Origin: Reichenbachiella ulvae
GTDB taxonomy: Bacteria; Bacteroidota; Bacteroidia; Cytophagales; Cyclobacteriaceae
Direction of reading: 5' to 3'
NCBI RefSeq assembly: GCF_025833875.1
Contig: NZ_JAOYOD010000001.1
Location: 1,612,001 to 1,676,000, forward strand
Length of the DNA stretch: 64,000 nucleotides
Position 1 is the first letter of the stretch; the number at the start of each line of letters is the position of its first letter. Shown piece after piece: positions 57,200-64,000 of the stretch. A program made the translations under genes and the position numbers. The notes beneath the pieces are model-generated. The model saw only the letters and a program-made list of their open reading frames with translations, was not told where the DNA came from and did no database searches.

Positions 57200-58312
57200 T
57201 CAGGCTTTTTCAGTCTTTGAATCCTCGCCATTCATGATGGCTGTTTGTCTCTTGATAGAGTTGTTATGGATCATTTCATAAAGATCATGAACAAACTGCT
57301 CTTGTAGCAACAAGCTCTTTCCTTTATTCACTCGATTTTCCATGATCTCTTCATATCTACCTACCTGTAGGATCGTGATATTGTGCTCTTTCTTATGCAA
57401 AGCAATTTCCTCTGCTACTTGCATTCTCTGAGCCATCACTTCTAGCAATTCGTTATCGATCTTATCAATTTTCTCTCTCAGGTTTTTCAATCTGATTTCG
57501 AAATCAACATCTGCAGAATTAGGTTCTCTTATGATCAAACGATCCAGAATACCTCCTAATGTTTTTGGTGTAATTTGCTGTTTTGCATCACTCAATGCAT
57601 TGTCAGGATCGATGTGTGATTCGATCATCACCCCTTCCATCTGAAGGTCAAATGCTTTTTGAGATACTGGCTCAATCAAGGCTCTGTTACCAGCGATATG
57701 GCTAGGATCACAGATGATTGGCAGATTAGGAATAATCCTTTTCAACTCGATCGGAATCTCCCAAGTTGGATCATTGCGGTATTGTGATCCACTCTTAGCA
57801 GAGAATCCACGGTGAATACCACCCAGCTTGGTGATACCAGCTTGATTGATTCTTTCCAACGCACCAATCCACAATTGTAGATCTGGGTTGATTGGGTTTT
57901 TCACCAATACAGGTACATCATGACCTTTCAATGCGTCAGCCACTTCCTGCACTGAGAATGGATTCACTGTAGTTCTAGCTCCCACCCAAAGGATATCTAC
58001 ATTGAACCTCAACGCCAACTCTACGTGTTCCGCGTTGGCCACCTCTACAGCTGTCAACAGACCTGTTTCAGCTTTTGCTTTTTCCAACCATTTCAAACCG
58101 ACTACTCCGATACCTTCGAAGGCACCTGGTCTGGTTCTTGGCTTCCAAATCCCAGCACGCAACACTTTGATGTTGGTGTGCTCTTTGATTTGACGAGCCG
58201 TCTCTAATACTTGCTCTTCACTTTCTGCACTACATGGTCCACCAATGATCAAAGGTGCGTTAAGCCCTTCAATCCAGTTTTCCATCGGCGATAATGTCAA
58301 ATTAACTTTCAT
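57200..58312 (-). CDS. Bifunctional DAHP synthase/chorismate mutase
   Basis: This 370-residue enzyme joins the first step of the shikimate pathway to the branch toward Phe and Tyr. Residues about 1-265 are the KDO8P-synthase-like DAHP synthase (GPCSAES near residue 25, KPRTRPGAFEG near residue 57, GGIHRGFS and CDPSHIAGNR). Residues about 275-355 are an AroQ-type chorismate mutase (LREKIDKIDNELLEVMAQRM, VAEEIALHKKEH). In fused enzymes of this kind the mutase domain can also bind feedback inhibitors. It is the last gene of the pheA operon, 17 bases after tyrA, and is followed by a terminator. Confidence 0.94.
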   Translation of the reverse strand: MKVNLTLSPMENWIEGLNAPLIIGGPCSAESEEQVLETARQIKEHTNIKVLRAGIWKPRTRPGAFEGIGVVGLKWLEKAKAETGLLTAVEVANAEHVELALRFNVDILWVGARTTVNPFSVQEVADALKGHDVPVLVKNPINPDLQLWIGALERINQAGITKLGGIHRGFSAKSGSQYRNDPTWEIPIELKRIIPNLPIICDPSHIAGNRALIEPVSQKAFDLQMEGVMIESHIDPDNALSDAKQQITPKTLGGILDRLIIREPNSADVDFEIRLKNLREKIDKIDNELLEVMAQRMQVAEEIALHKKEHNITILQVGRYEEIMENRVNKGKSLLLQEQFVHDLYEMIHNNSIKRQTAIMNGEDSKTEKA

Positions 58313-58329
58313 GTCTTTAATAATATGAG

Positions 58330-59224
58330 TTAAACTACTTCTTCCTTTATATGACTGTCTTTTTTCTTTTTACTGTCGATTCCTTCTAAAACCCTACGGA
58401 TTTCATTGGCATTATCCATGCATCCTATCATGGCATCCTCTTCTCCCTGATCCAACAAAGCCTTGAAAGCTGTCAGATTATCTATATATGCACCCAGCGC
58501 ATTGCTGATGTGCTTTTTATTCTGCTTAAAAATAGGCGCCCACATCTGAGGTGAACTTTTCGCCAGACGAACCGTTGAGGCGAAACCACTACCCGCCAGG
58601 TTAAAGATATTCACCTCGTCTTTTTCAATCTCCAATACCGTCTGTCCCAATATAAAAGAACTGATATGAGATATGTGCGACACATATGCGATGTGCAAAT
58701 CATCGAGACTTACTATCCATCTCAATGATGTGCATCCCCAAACTTTCCAGACAAGACTTAGCTAATTCGTAAGAAGTAACCTGTGACTCTTCTGCATCAC
58801 AAATGATCCCTGTCTTACCATCAAACAGGCTCGAAAAGGCAGCTTCTGGACCGGAATTTTCTGTACCTGCGATCGGGTGAGCCGCCACAAAACTCTTGCG
58901 ATTGCTGTGTCCCTGAACCACCTCACAGATTTGTTCCTTAGTAGATCCCAAATCCATTACGGTAGTCCTGTCATCGATCTGATCGAGCAAAGCAGGAAGC
59001 AATTTGGTCATTCCATCCACTGGGATGGCCAAAATAATGAGGTCAGCCAATTTGATAGCCTGCTGAAACACAACTGTCTCGTCTACCAGCCCAAGCTCTA
59101 CCGCCTTCTGGCAGTTTTCGTCACTTAGGTCTACCCCAAGTATCTGGTCAGCAAACCCTACTTCTTTGAGTCGCTTTCCTACTGATCCTCCGATCAGACC
59201 CAAACCTATGATTGATACGATCAT
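58330..59224 (-). pseudogene. tyrA: Prephenate dehydrogenase with an internal one-base frameshift
   Basis: TyrA oxidises prephenate to 4-hydroxyphenylpyruvate. The first part (59224 to 58700) has the Rossmann motif GLGLIGGSVGKRL and HPIAGTENSGPEAA, and ends in DSKSR then a stop. The rest of the domain continues in another frame (to 58330) with DLHIAYVSHISHISSF and GSGFASTVRLAKSSP. Dropping the plus-strand C at 58704 gives DSKSHDLHIAYVSH, restoring the family's HD motif and a roughly 297-residue protein. No slippery heptamer is visible, so I read this as a mutation or a sequencing error, not programmed frameshifting. ATG 59224 overlaps the aminotransferase stop by four bases. Confidence 0.88.
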
Positions 59225-60378
59225 GCTTTTACTGCTTCTAATCTGCCTAATGCTTTTGTCAATACCTCCTGAGTAGAACACAGGGATATACGAATATAAC
59301 CTTCTCCGTTGGAACCAAAAACAGTTCCTGGTGTGATAAACACATGCTTGTCTTGCAATATCTCATCGACAAACTCCTCACTCCCTCTGCCAGCTGGGAT
59401 TTTTGCCCATAGAAACATACCTGATTGCTCCTCGTCATGGCTACATCCCAGAGTATCCAGAAGTCTCTCTGCTAACAGCCTTCTCTCCTGGTATTCCTTA
59501 TTGATGGTATCAAACCAATCCTTAGGCAATTTCAATGCTTTCACTGCTGCGTCCTGTACAGGTCGGAACATTCCAGAATCCACGTTGGACTTCACCCTCA
59601 GGATCGCATCGATGTACTCCCTACGGCCACTGACCATCCCTACTCTCCAGCCAGCCATATTAAAGGCCTTACTCATGGAGTTCAGTTCCAGGCAACTCTC
59701 CTTGCTACCTTCTACAGACAGCAAACTCAATGGATTGTCATTCAGAATAAAGCTGTATGGGTTATCATTGATTACCAACACCTCGTTTTCGTTTGCAAAT
59801 TCAACCAGACTCTCCAAGATTTCCTGATTGGCTTTTTTACCTGTCGGCATATTGGGGTAGTTCACCCACATCAACTTGGCATCCTTCACGACCTGACCAT
59901 CTATATGATCAAATCTCGGCACCCAGCCATTTTCTTCTTTCAGGTCGTAAAAAACCACCTTCGCCCCCATCATTTCAGCCGCTGTTTTGTATGCAGGGTA
60001 GCCAGGATTAGGGATCAATACGGTATCGCCCGGATTCAAAAATGCCATGGAGATATACATGACTCCCTCCTTAGAACCAAGGAGTGGTAAAATCTCTGAG
60101 GCAGGATCTAAATCTACCTGATAATGGGTATGATAGAAATCCGCAATCGCTGCTCTCAATTCAGGAATCGAGCGATAGGACTGATAGGCATGATTAGTTG
60201 CATCACTTGCGCTTCTAATCAGCTCTTCTGCCACTTCATCGGCAGGAGGCAGGTCCGGGCTACCAATCCCCAGATTGATCACATCCTTTCCATCTGCAAC
60301 CATCCCTCTAATTTCATCCAGCTTCTTGGAGAAATAGTATTCTTTTACTTCGGCTATTCTATCTGCTACCTTTATCAT
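59221..60378 (-). CDS. Class I/II aminotransferase of the Phe/Tyr operon
   Basis: This 385-residue PLP enzyme has GIGSPDLPP near the N-terminus, NYPNMPTG (substrate/cofactor contact), the Schiff-base lysine in NSMSKAFNMAGWRVG, and RISLCST near the C-terminus with the carboxylate-binding arginine. It resembles LL-diaminopimelate/aspartate aminotransferases. Its place between pheA and tyrA implies it transaminates phenylpyruvate and 4-hydroxyphenylpyruvate (inference). It overlaps pheA by 20 bases and tyrA by four, so translation is likely coupled. Confidence 0.93.
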   Translation of the reverse strand: MIKVADRIAEVKEYYFSKKLDEIRGMVADGKDVINLGIGSPDLPPADEVAEELIRSASDATNHAYQSYRSIPELRAAIADFYHTHYQVDLDPASEILPLLGSKEGVMYISMAFLNPGDTVLIPNPGYPAYKTAAEMMGAKVVFYDLKEENGWVPRFDHIDGQVVKDAKLMWVNYPNMPTGKKANQEILESLVEFANENEVLVINDNPYSFILNDNPLSLLSVEGSKESCLELNSMSKAFNMAGWRVGMVSGRREYIDAILRVKSNVDSGMFRPVQDAAVKALKLPKDWFDTINKEYQERRLLAERLLDTLGCSHDEEQSGMFLWAKIPAGRGSEEFVDEILQDKHVFITPGTVFGSNGEGYIRISLCSTQEVLTKALGRLEAVKA

Positions 60379-61204
60379 AATCAGGCATTACTCCTTTATC
60401 ATATTCACCATGTACGATTATTGATTCCGTACTTTTTTCTATTGCTTTCATTGCGGCCTGGTAAGCGGAATAATCCTCCCAAACCACATCTATATTGAAT
60501 GCATACCTGTAGGGCTGACCCAAAACAGGCATAGACTGTATCTTAGTCAAGTTGATTTTATGCTCTTTGAACACCACCAACACATCTGACAAACGCCCTG
60601 GATCGTGCTTGGTCATTATCCTCAGCGAAGCTTTTTTGGGCTTGCTGTTGTGACCATTCATCCTGCTCTTCATGATCAGGAATCGCGTGTAATTCAGCTT
60701 GTTTGTCTCGATATTCTCGTCTAGAATATCCATTTCGAATAGTTCTGCTGCCTTTTTACTGGCTATGGCTCCTGCTTGTGTCAGTCCGGCTTCTTTGATC
60801 ATCCTTACACTATCCGCTGTGTCGTCATATTCGGTCAGCTTCATGTTAGGATATTGTGACAAAAAATCCGCACACTGCAATAGCGCCATAGGATGCGAAA
60901 ACACTTGATTTAGATCTTCTGCTTTCTTACCTGCATGCCCTATCAGATTCATTTCTATTCTGATATAAACCTCTCCAGTGACCTTGAGATCAAACTCATT
61001 CATCAGAGAATAATTCGGAAGAATACTTCCAGCAATGGTATTTTCAATGGCCATCACTCCATAATCCAATTGTTTTTCGGCAATCGCTTTGGCCAGTGAT
61101 CTAAAATCATGAAAGGCCTTAATATCTAGCTCCTTACCCTTAAAGTATTTACTAGCTGCCTGATCATGAAACGACCCCAAAACACCCTGAATCCCTACTT
61201 CCAT
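60359..61204 (-). CDS. pheA: Prephenate dehydratase
   Basis: This 281-residue enzyme decarboxylates and dehydrates prephenate to phenylpyruvate. The catalytic domain (about residues 1-185) has GVLGSFHDQAASKYF, YGVMAIENTIAGSI and the active-site motif NYTRFLIM. The ACT regulatory domain (about 200-275) has KHDPGRLSDVLVVFKEHKIN and LTKIQSMPVLGQPYRYAFNIDV, with KIQSMPV in place of the ESRP motif of E. coli PheA. It has no chorismate mutase domain; that activity comes from the last gene of the operon. It is first in the operon, 17 bases after an attenuator-type terminator. Confidence 0.94.
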   Translation of the reverse strand: MEVGIQGVLGSFHDQAASKYFKGKELDIKAFHDFRSLAKAIAEKQLDYGVMAIENTIAGSILPNYSLMNEFDLKVTGEVYIRIEMNLIGHAGKKAEDLNQVFSHPMALLQCADFLSQYPNMKLTEYDDTADSVRMIKEAGLTQAGAIASKKAAELFEMDILDENIETNKLNYTRFLIMKSRMNGHNSKPKKASLRIMTKHDPGRLSDVLVVFKEHKINLTKIQSMPVLGQPYRYAFNIDVVWEDYSAYQAAMKAIEKSTESIIVHGEYDKGVMPDYDKGSR

Positions 61205-61221
61205 TTATTCACGTTTATATC

Positions 61222-61252
61222 AAAAAAAAACCCCGAGATTGTCGGGGTTTTT
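61222..61252 (-). terminator. Attenuator terminator in the pheA leader
   Basis: On the minus strand AAAAACCCCGA (61252 to 61242), loop CAATC, then TCGGGG (61236 to 61231) and a nine-T tract (61230 to 61222) form a textbook rho-independent terminator. It lies between the aromatic leader ORF and pheA, 17 bases before the pheA ATG, with no complete gene upstream on this strand, so its only apparent role is premature termination. Confidence 0.9.
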
Positions 61253-61276
61253 ATATTTTCTGTTTGCAAAAAAGAA

Positions 61277-61348
61277 CTAGCCTTTCACCCCTGATGCTTT
61301 TGCATAGAAATAAAAATAATAGTAGTTCCAGAATGCGCTTTTCTTCAT
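61277..61348 (-). CDS. Aromatic leader peptide of the pheA operon (attenuator)
   Basis: This 23-codon ORF (ATG 61348, TAG 61279-61277) reads, at residues 6-15, FWNYYYFYFY: five Tyr, three Phe and one Trp in ten codons. Such a run just ahead of a terminator and aromatic biosynthesis genes is the hallmark of a leader peptide that senses charged tRNA. A ribosome slowed at these codons would leave bases 61287-61294 free; on the minus strand TC-A-GGGGT there can pair (seven pairs, one bulged A) with ACCCCGA of the terminator's 5' arm, blocking termination. A ribosome reaching the stop codon would cover that element and let the terminator form. The translation and pairings are visible; the mechanism is inferred. 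Confidence 0.85.
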   Translation of the reverse strand: MKKSAFWNYYYFYFYAKASGVKG

Positions 61349-61370
61349 CTTTTTGTATTCTTTCGAGCTT

Positions 61371-61401
61371 CAAAGGTGAAAATTGATTAAATAAATTCAA
61401 A
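61371..61401 (-). promoter_or_regulatory. Promoter of the pheA leader and operon
   Basis: On the minus strand TTTG (61398-61401), exactly 19 bases, then CACCTTTG (61371-61378) match the Bacteroidota consensus with one mismatch in the -7 box (C for T). The leader ORF begins 22 bases downstream, leaving a short 5' leader of about 15 bases. Confidence 0.7.
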
Positions 61402-61535
61402 GCAAATCCATGAAAATATTTACACATTTTCAATATTCTAATTAAAGACTATGAATTTTTGCAATTATTTCAGCTTTTATCGTAGCAATCCCTTTATTTG
61501 CAACCTTCTGATTGAATAAATCATTGACATATATA

Positions 61536-62132
61536 GTGATAAGAAAAGCATTTTTAAGCATATCCTTCGTCCTGCTGTCTATAGTGGCATCCGCGCAGAC
61601 ACAGGGAACGATCGTAACCCGGGACGGCCTGGCCAACATGGATAAAGGAGCGAGAGCCATGTACGATGGCAACTACGAAGAAGCAGACGAATTATTTCGA
61701 CAGGCTCTCAGTCAGCTCAGCAAGCTCCCTAGCGAAATGGCTTACTATTTTGGAAGAAACTCCTTTCATCTACAGAAATACAAGCAGGCCATCAACTGGC
61801 TAACCAAGTATGTGGAGCTAAAAGGCACCTCCGGCCAATACTATGATGATGCGAAACTCTATCTCGATCGAGCCAATGACGCGTTTAAGAAAATCAAAGA
61901 ACAGCAAATCATAGAAACGGAGCACAAACTAACTACCGATGGCTATTATGACTGCCCAAAAGATGTGGTTCTTTGCCCCATCTGTCATGGCAGTGGTGTG
62001 ATGATCAAAAATGGAAAGTTCGGTGCAGTCTACCAGACCTGCCCCTACTCCGGATTGTCCGGCCAGCTCACTTGCGAGCAGTACAATCAGTACCTCATGG
62101 GTGAATTAGGAATGGAAATGAGAGAGGAGTAA
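61536..62132 (+). CDS. Secreted TPR protein with C-terminal DnaJ-like CxxCxGxG motif
   Basis: The start is set at GTG 61536, which directly begins a signal peptide (IRKAFLSISFVLLSIVASAQ); a TTG at 61512 is the upstream alternative. The mature part (about 178 residues) has TPR-like helices (MYDGNYEEADELFRQALSQL, YKQAINWLTKYVELKG) and a C-terminal zinc-finger-like segment CPICHGSG followed by CPYSGLSGQLTC. Four or five cysteines could bind one zinc. The family and function are unknown to me. It diverges from the pheA leader region. Confidence 0.75.
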   Translation: MIRKAFLSISFVLLSIVASAQTQGTIVTRDGLANMDKGARAMYDGNYEEADELFRQALSQLSKLPSEMAYYFGRNSFHLQKYKQAINWLTKYVELKGTSGQYYDDAKLYLDRANDAFKKIKEQQIIETEHKLTTDGYYDCPKDVVLCPICHGSGVMIKNGKFGAVYQTCPYSGLSGQLTCEQYNQYLMGELGMEMREE

Positions 62133-62135
62133 ATT

Positions 62136-62290
62136 AGATTCAAGATTTGAGATTCAAGATTTGAGATCATTGTCAGAAGTCGGGAGATGGGAGTCAGGAA
62201 TTGGAAGTCAGCAGCCAAGCGCAAATAGCCAATGGCTAACAGCCAATAATCACCAACTTTCAACTTTACAAACTTTCCACTTTCAACTCC
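62136..62290. repeat. Concatenated simple-sequence repeat patches
   Basis: Between the TPR gene and the glycosyltransferase, four unrelated simple patterns follow one another. Two perfect 14-bp copies of AGATTCAAGATTTG (62136-62163) come first, then G/A-rich GGGAG/GGAAGTCAG-type units (about 62177-62213), then AATAGCCAATGGCTAACAGCC (about 62224-62245, partly self-complementary), then CAACTTT/CACTTTC-type units to about 62287. No ORF or terminator is evident. Like the array at 3961 it sits in a gene gap. Confidence 0.7.
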
Positions 62291-63532
62291 CTAAAAGCCT
62301 CTATCCCACTTCCTCAATTGAATCAGTTTTTCTCGATCTGAGCGTGCTGGCTCCAGCCCTATCTTACCCAAAAGCCAATCGCAAGCCTCCCCTACGGAAA
62401 CATTCGGGTAGAAATGATCACGGGCATGGTGTACATACTTTAGCACCTTGAAGCCATCGAACCATTGGTAAAATCGTTTTTGAAAGGTCTGAAGATTGGT
62501 AGATTGACTATTAATCTCATAGAGTATGTCTAAGAATTCATCCTGTGGCAGAAAGTGCTGAAAGCTCTCGGGCAGTTGCGCATATATATCCGCCAACTGA
62601 TCTGACTGGTACATTCCATCAACGGCATCCATAAAGACTTTCAAATCCTCAAAGACGCGAGGATCATAGCTAGGGTATACCTCACTACTACTCCCCATCC
62701 AATCTCCTATGGCTTTTCCTGTCCCAAAAGGCACTCGATCAGAAACTCTGGCAGATGGATAAATGCAGGCTGTATTTAAATCACGGAAGTTCCCCAAAGG
62801 AATGATGCGGTGCAGGAAATAAAAGTCCTCTCCTGCTTTGCGGCGATTCATTCCACCTTGCTTCATGTACGCCGAAGTTCGAACGGCCATACTGGAGCCT
62901 ATCGTCTGAAATGCATATGGAAAACCCGCCCATTTCAGTGCATCTATATAGTAGCGCAGGTGCAGTTCGTATCCGACTATTCCTATATACTGATCCGCCG
63001 GTAGCTCACCTTCCAATGGATGCTCGTAATAAATAGAACAACCTGGAATATTCTTATCCGATTCGAAGAGCTGAATGCATTCCTGAATCAGATGGGTCGA
63101 GCAGGTGCTATCCGCATCGTAGCACAAGATCACGCCATCCCTATCCAACTCCACGAAGGCTCTGGCCGCTTCATCCATACCAATTTTCCTGGCCAGACCT
63201 ACCCCGGCATGTTTCGGTGGCAACTCGTTCTCCAAAATAAAATGATAGTTCAGCCGCTTTCCTTCCGACCATTTCAAAGCTTGCGTGTAGGAAGCTTCAT
63301 TAAAGGATTTGATCTCTTCCGATGATTGGGCAGAGGCATTGATTACCGTAATGACAGAAACTCGATAGCCCACAGGAACTGCGCAGGCCTCCAAAGACTC
63401 CAATGCCACGATTAAATCCGGTTCGTGATGAGCAGGCAATACGACGATCAGATCAGGATTTTCTTCCTTCCAATCTACGGTAAGGTATCTTTTGGGGTAT
63501 GCGTAGCGCTTTAGATATACAGGTAGATTCAA
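62291..63532 (-). CDS. Family 2 glycosyltransferase
   Basis: This 413-residue protein has a GT-A fold: DLIVVLPAHHEPDLIVALESL at the N-terminus (about residue 29), and the nucleotide-sugar/metal motif CYDADSTCS (DxD) near residue 150, followed by AFQTIGSSMAVR and the acceptor-side GEDFYFLHR motif. It lacks obvious membrane helices, so it is probably cytoplasmic or peripheral. The start seems to be TTG 63532; no ATG precedes the fold. No polysaccharide cluster is adjacent, so the acceptor is unknown. Confidence 0.85.
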   Translation of the reverse strand: MNLPVYLKRYAYPKRYLTVDWKEENPDLIVVLPAHHEPDLIVALESLEACAVPVGYRVSVITVINASAQSSEEIKSFNEASYTQALKWSEGKRLNYHFILENELPPKHAGVGLARKIGMDEAARAFVELDRDGVILCYDADSTCSTHLIQECIQLFESDKNIPGCSIYYEHPLEGELPADQYIGIVGYELHLRYYIDALKWAGFPYAFQTIGSSMAVRTSAYMKQGGMNRRKAGEDFYFLHRIIPLGNFRDLNTACIYPSARVSDRVPFGTGKAIGDWMGSSSEVYPSYDPRVFEDLKVFMDAVDGMYQSDQLADIYAQLPESFQHFLPQDEFLDILYEINSQSTNLQTFQKRFYQWFDGFKVLKYVHHARDHFYPNVSVGEACDWLLGKIGLEPARSDREKLIQLRKWDRGF

Positions 63533-63675
63533 TTCTAATTCTATTTAACTGAAATACATCATAGGAAAATATGGCTAACCTGATTTCGAAACCGAGATTG
63601 TAGATTATTAATAAACAACGACTAAACCAACAAATTGAACTTTCTACCTCGAATGGTATAAGCTATTAACTAATA

Positions 63676-64000
63676 TCAAGGTGCGAGTCTTTTGGTTACC
63701 CACTTGTCTCCTTCAAGGGTAAAGACAATACGGTCATGCAGTCGGCTGGGCCTGCCTTGCCAAAACTCTACCTCTGAAGGAATCAGAATATAACCACCCC
63801 AAAATTCAGGTCGATACAATTCCTTTCCCTCAAATTTCTTCTTGACTTCTTCTACCCTGTCGCGCAAAAACTGACGATCAGGAATCTCCTGACTTTGAGG
63901 AGATGCCCAGGCACCCAGGCGGCTACCTTCTGGTCGCTCGCTATAGTAAGCATCGGATATTTCTGCAGGCACCTTTTCTACTCTTCCTTTGACCCGAACC
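63676..64000 (-). CDS. pdxH: Pyridoxamine 5'-phosphate oxidase, C-terminal part
   Basis: The minus-strand frame from the window edge reads VRVKGRVEKVPAEIS and continues to the stop at 63676. It has SERPEGSRLGAWASPQSQ, RPEFWGGYILIPSEVEFWQG and RLHDRIVF, the C-terminal FMN- and PLP-binding signatures of PdxH, which makes pyridoxal phosphate from pyridoxamine or pyridoxine phosphate. The GTG codon at 63972 is internal, not the start. The N-terminal half lies beyond the window. Confidence 0.93.
   Translation of the reverse strand, partial: VRVKGRVEKVPAEISDAYYSERPEGSRLGAWASPQSQEIPDRQFLRDRVEEVKKKFEGKELYRPEFWGGYILIPSEVEFWQGRPSRLHDRIVFTLEGDKWVTKRLAP

Noticed and set aside
58700..58725. Programmed frameshift in tyrA
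   Set aside because: There is no slippery heptamer or evident downstream pseudoknot at the junction, and tyrA is not a known recoding gene.
61251..61433. 60-codon minus-strand ORF rich in Phe and Leu, also ending at the attenuator
   Set aside because: It spans the promoter boxes, so it would not be fully transcribed; the 23-codon ORF in another frame has a far stronger and denser aromatic run and a start downstream of the promoter.
1..64000. tRNA, rRNA, CRISPR arrays, insertion sequences and prophage genes
   Set aside because: Gaps were read on both strands by eye; no cloverleaf with a GTTCRA loop, spaced direct repeats, transposase or integrase was seen. A tRNAscan or Rfam run would be more sensitive.

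Overview
The window is a chromosomal segment of a Bacteroidota bacterium, most likely a marine-type member of the order Cytophagales (order-level placement is inference). Evidence is a SusC/SusD import locus, many lipoproteins, DUF5686, DUF3857 and DUF4302 proteins, an ECF sigma/FecR pair, a class II ketol-acid reductoisomerase, promoters of the Bacteroidota type (TTTG, 19 bases, TAnnTTTG), weak Shine-Dalgarno sequences and several TTG or GTG starts. Coding density is high. I found no rRNA, tRNA, CRISPR array, transposase or prophage gene.

Layout. Positions 123-6379 (+) hold a methionine/folate cluster: methionine synthase split into two polypeptides, an 8-bp tandem repeat array, a four-helix-bundle (23S rRNA intervening-sequence type) protein gene, metF, then an HMG-CoA lyase-like gene. 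6380-10210 (-) holds dprA, a MerR regulator, a CapA-like lipoprotein and an M23 endopeptidase. Divergent from these, alaS, gatB and a thioredoxin-like lipoprotein run on + to 15603. 15663-23291 (-) is a five-gene TonB-dependent import locus: small lipoprotein, SusC, SusD, zinc metallohydrolase lipoprotein, DUF4302 lipoprotein. Next come a DUF4377/META lipoprotein (+), a DUF5686 protein (-), and an ECF sigma - FecR - STN-domain repeat protein operon (+, 27014-30464). 30564-40352 has hrpB, a lipase, a POT peptide transporter, a TolB-like protein, a retinol-saturase-like oxidoreductase and a patatin. 40391-50052 (-) has ilvC, an AraC regulator and a three-gene secreted-protein operon (a 1084-residue TPR/MORN-repeat protein and two DUF3857/transglutaminase paralogs, one with a degenerate active site). 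A DEAD-box helicase, an alpha/beta hydrolase, a membrane patatin, an acyl-ACP thioesterase and a histone H1-like basic protein follow.

57200-61401 (-) is the most notable region: a complete Phe/Tyr branch operon (pheA, aminotransferase, tyrA, DAHP synthase-chorismate mutase). A Bacteroidota promoter is followed by a 23-codon leader ORF in which nine of ten consecutive codons specify aromatic residues, then a rho-independent terminator 17 bases before pheA. This has the architecture of a classical ribosome-mediated transcription attenuator. Within the operon tyrA carries a one-base frameshift. The window ends with a TPR/zinc-motif protein, a patch of concatenated simple repeats, a family 2 glycosyltransferase and the C-terminal part of pdxH.
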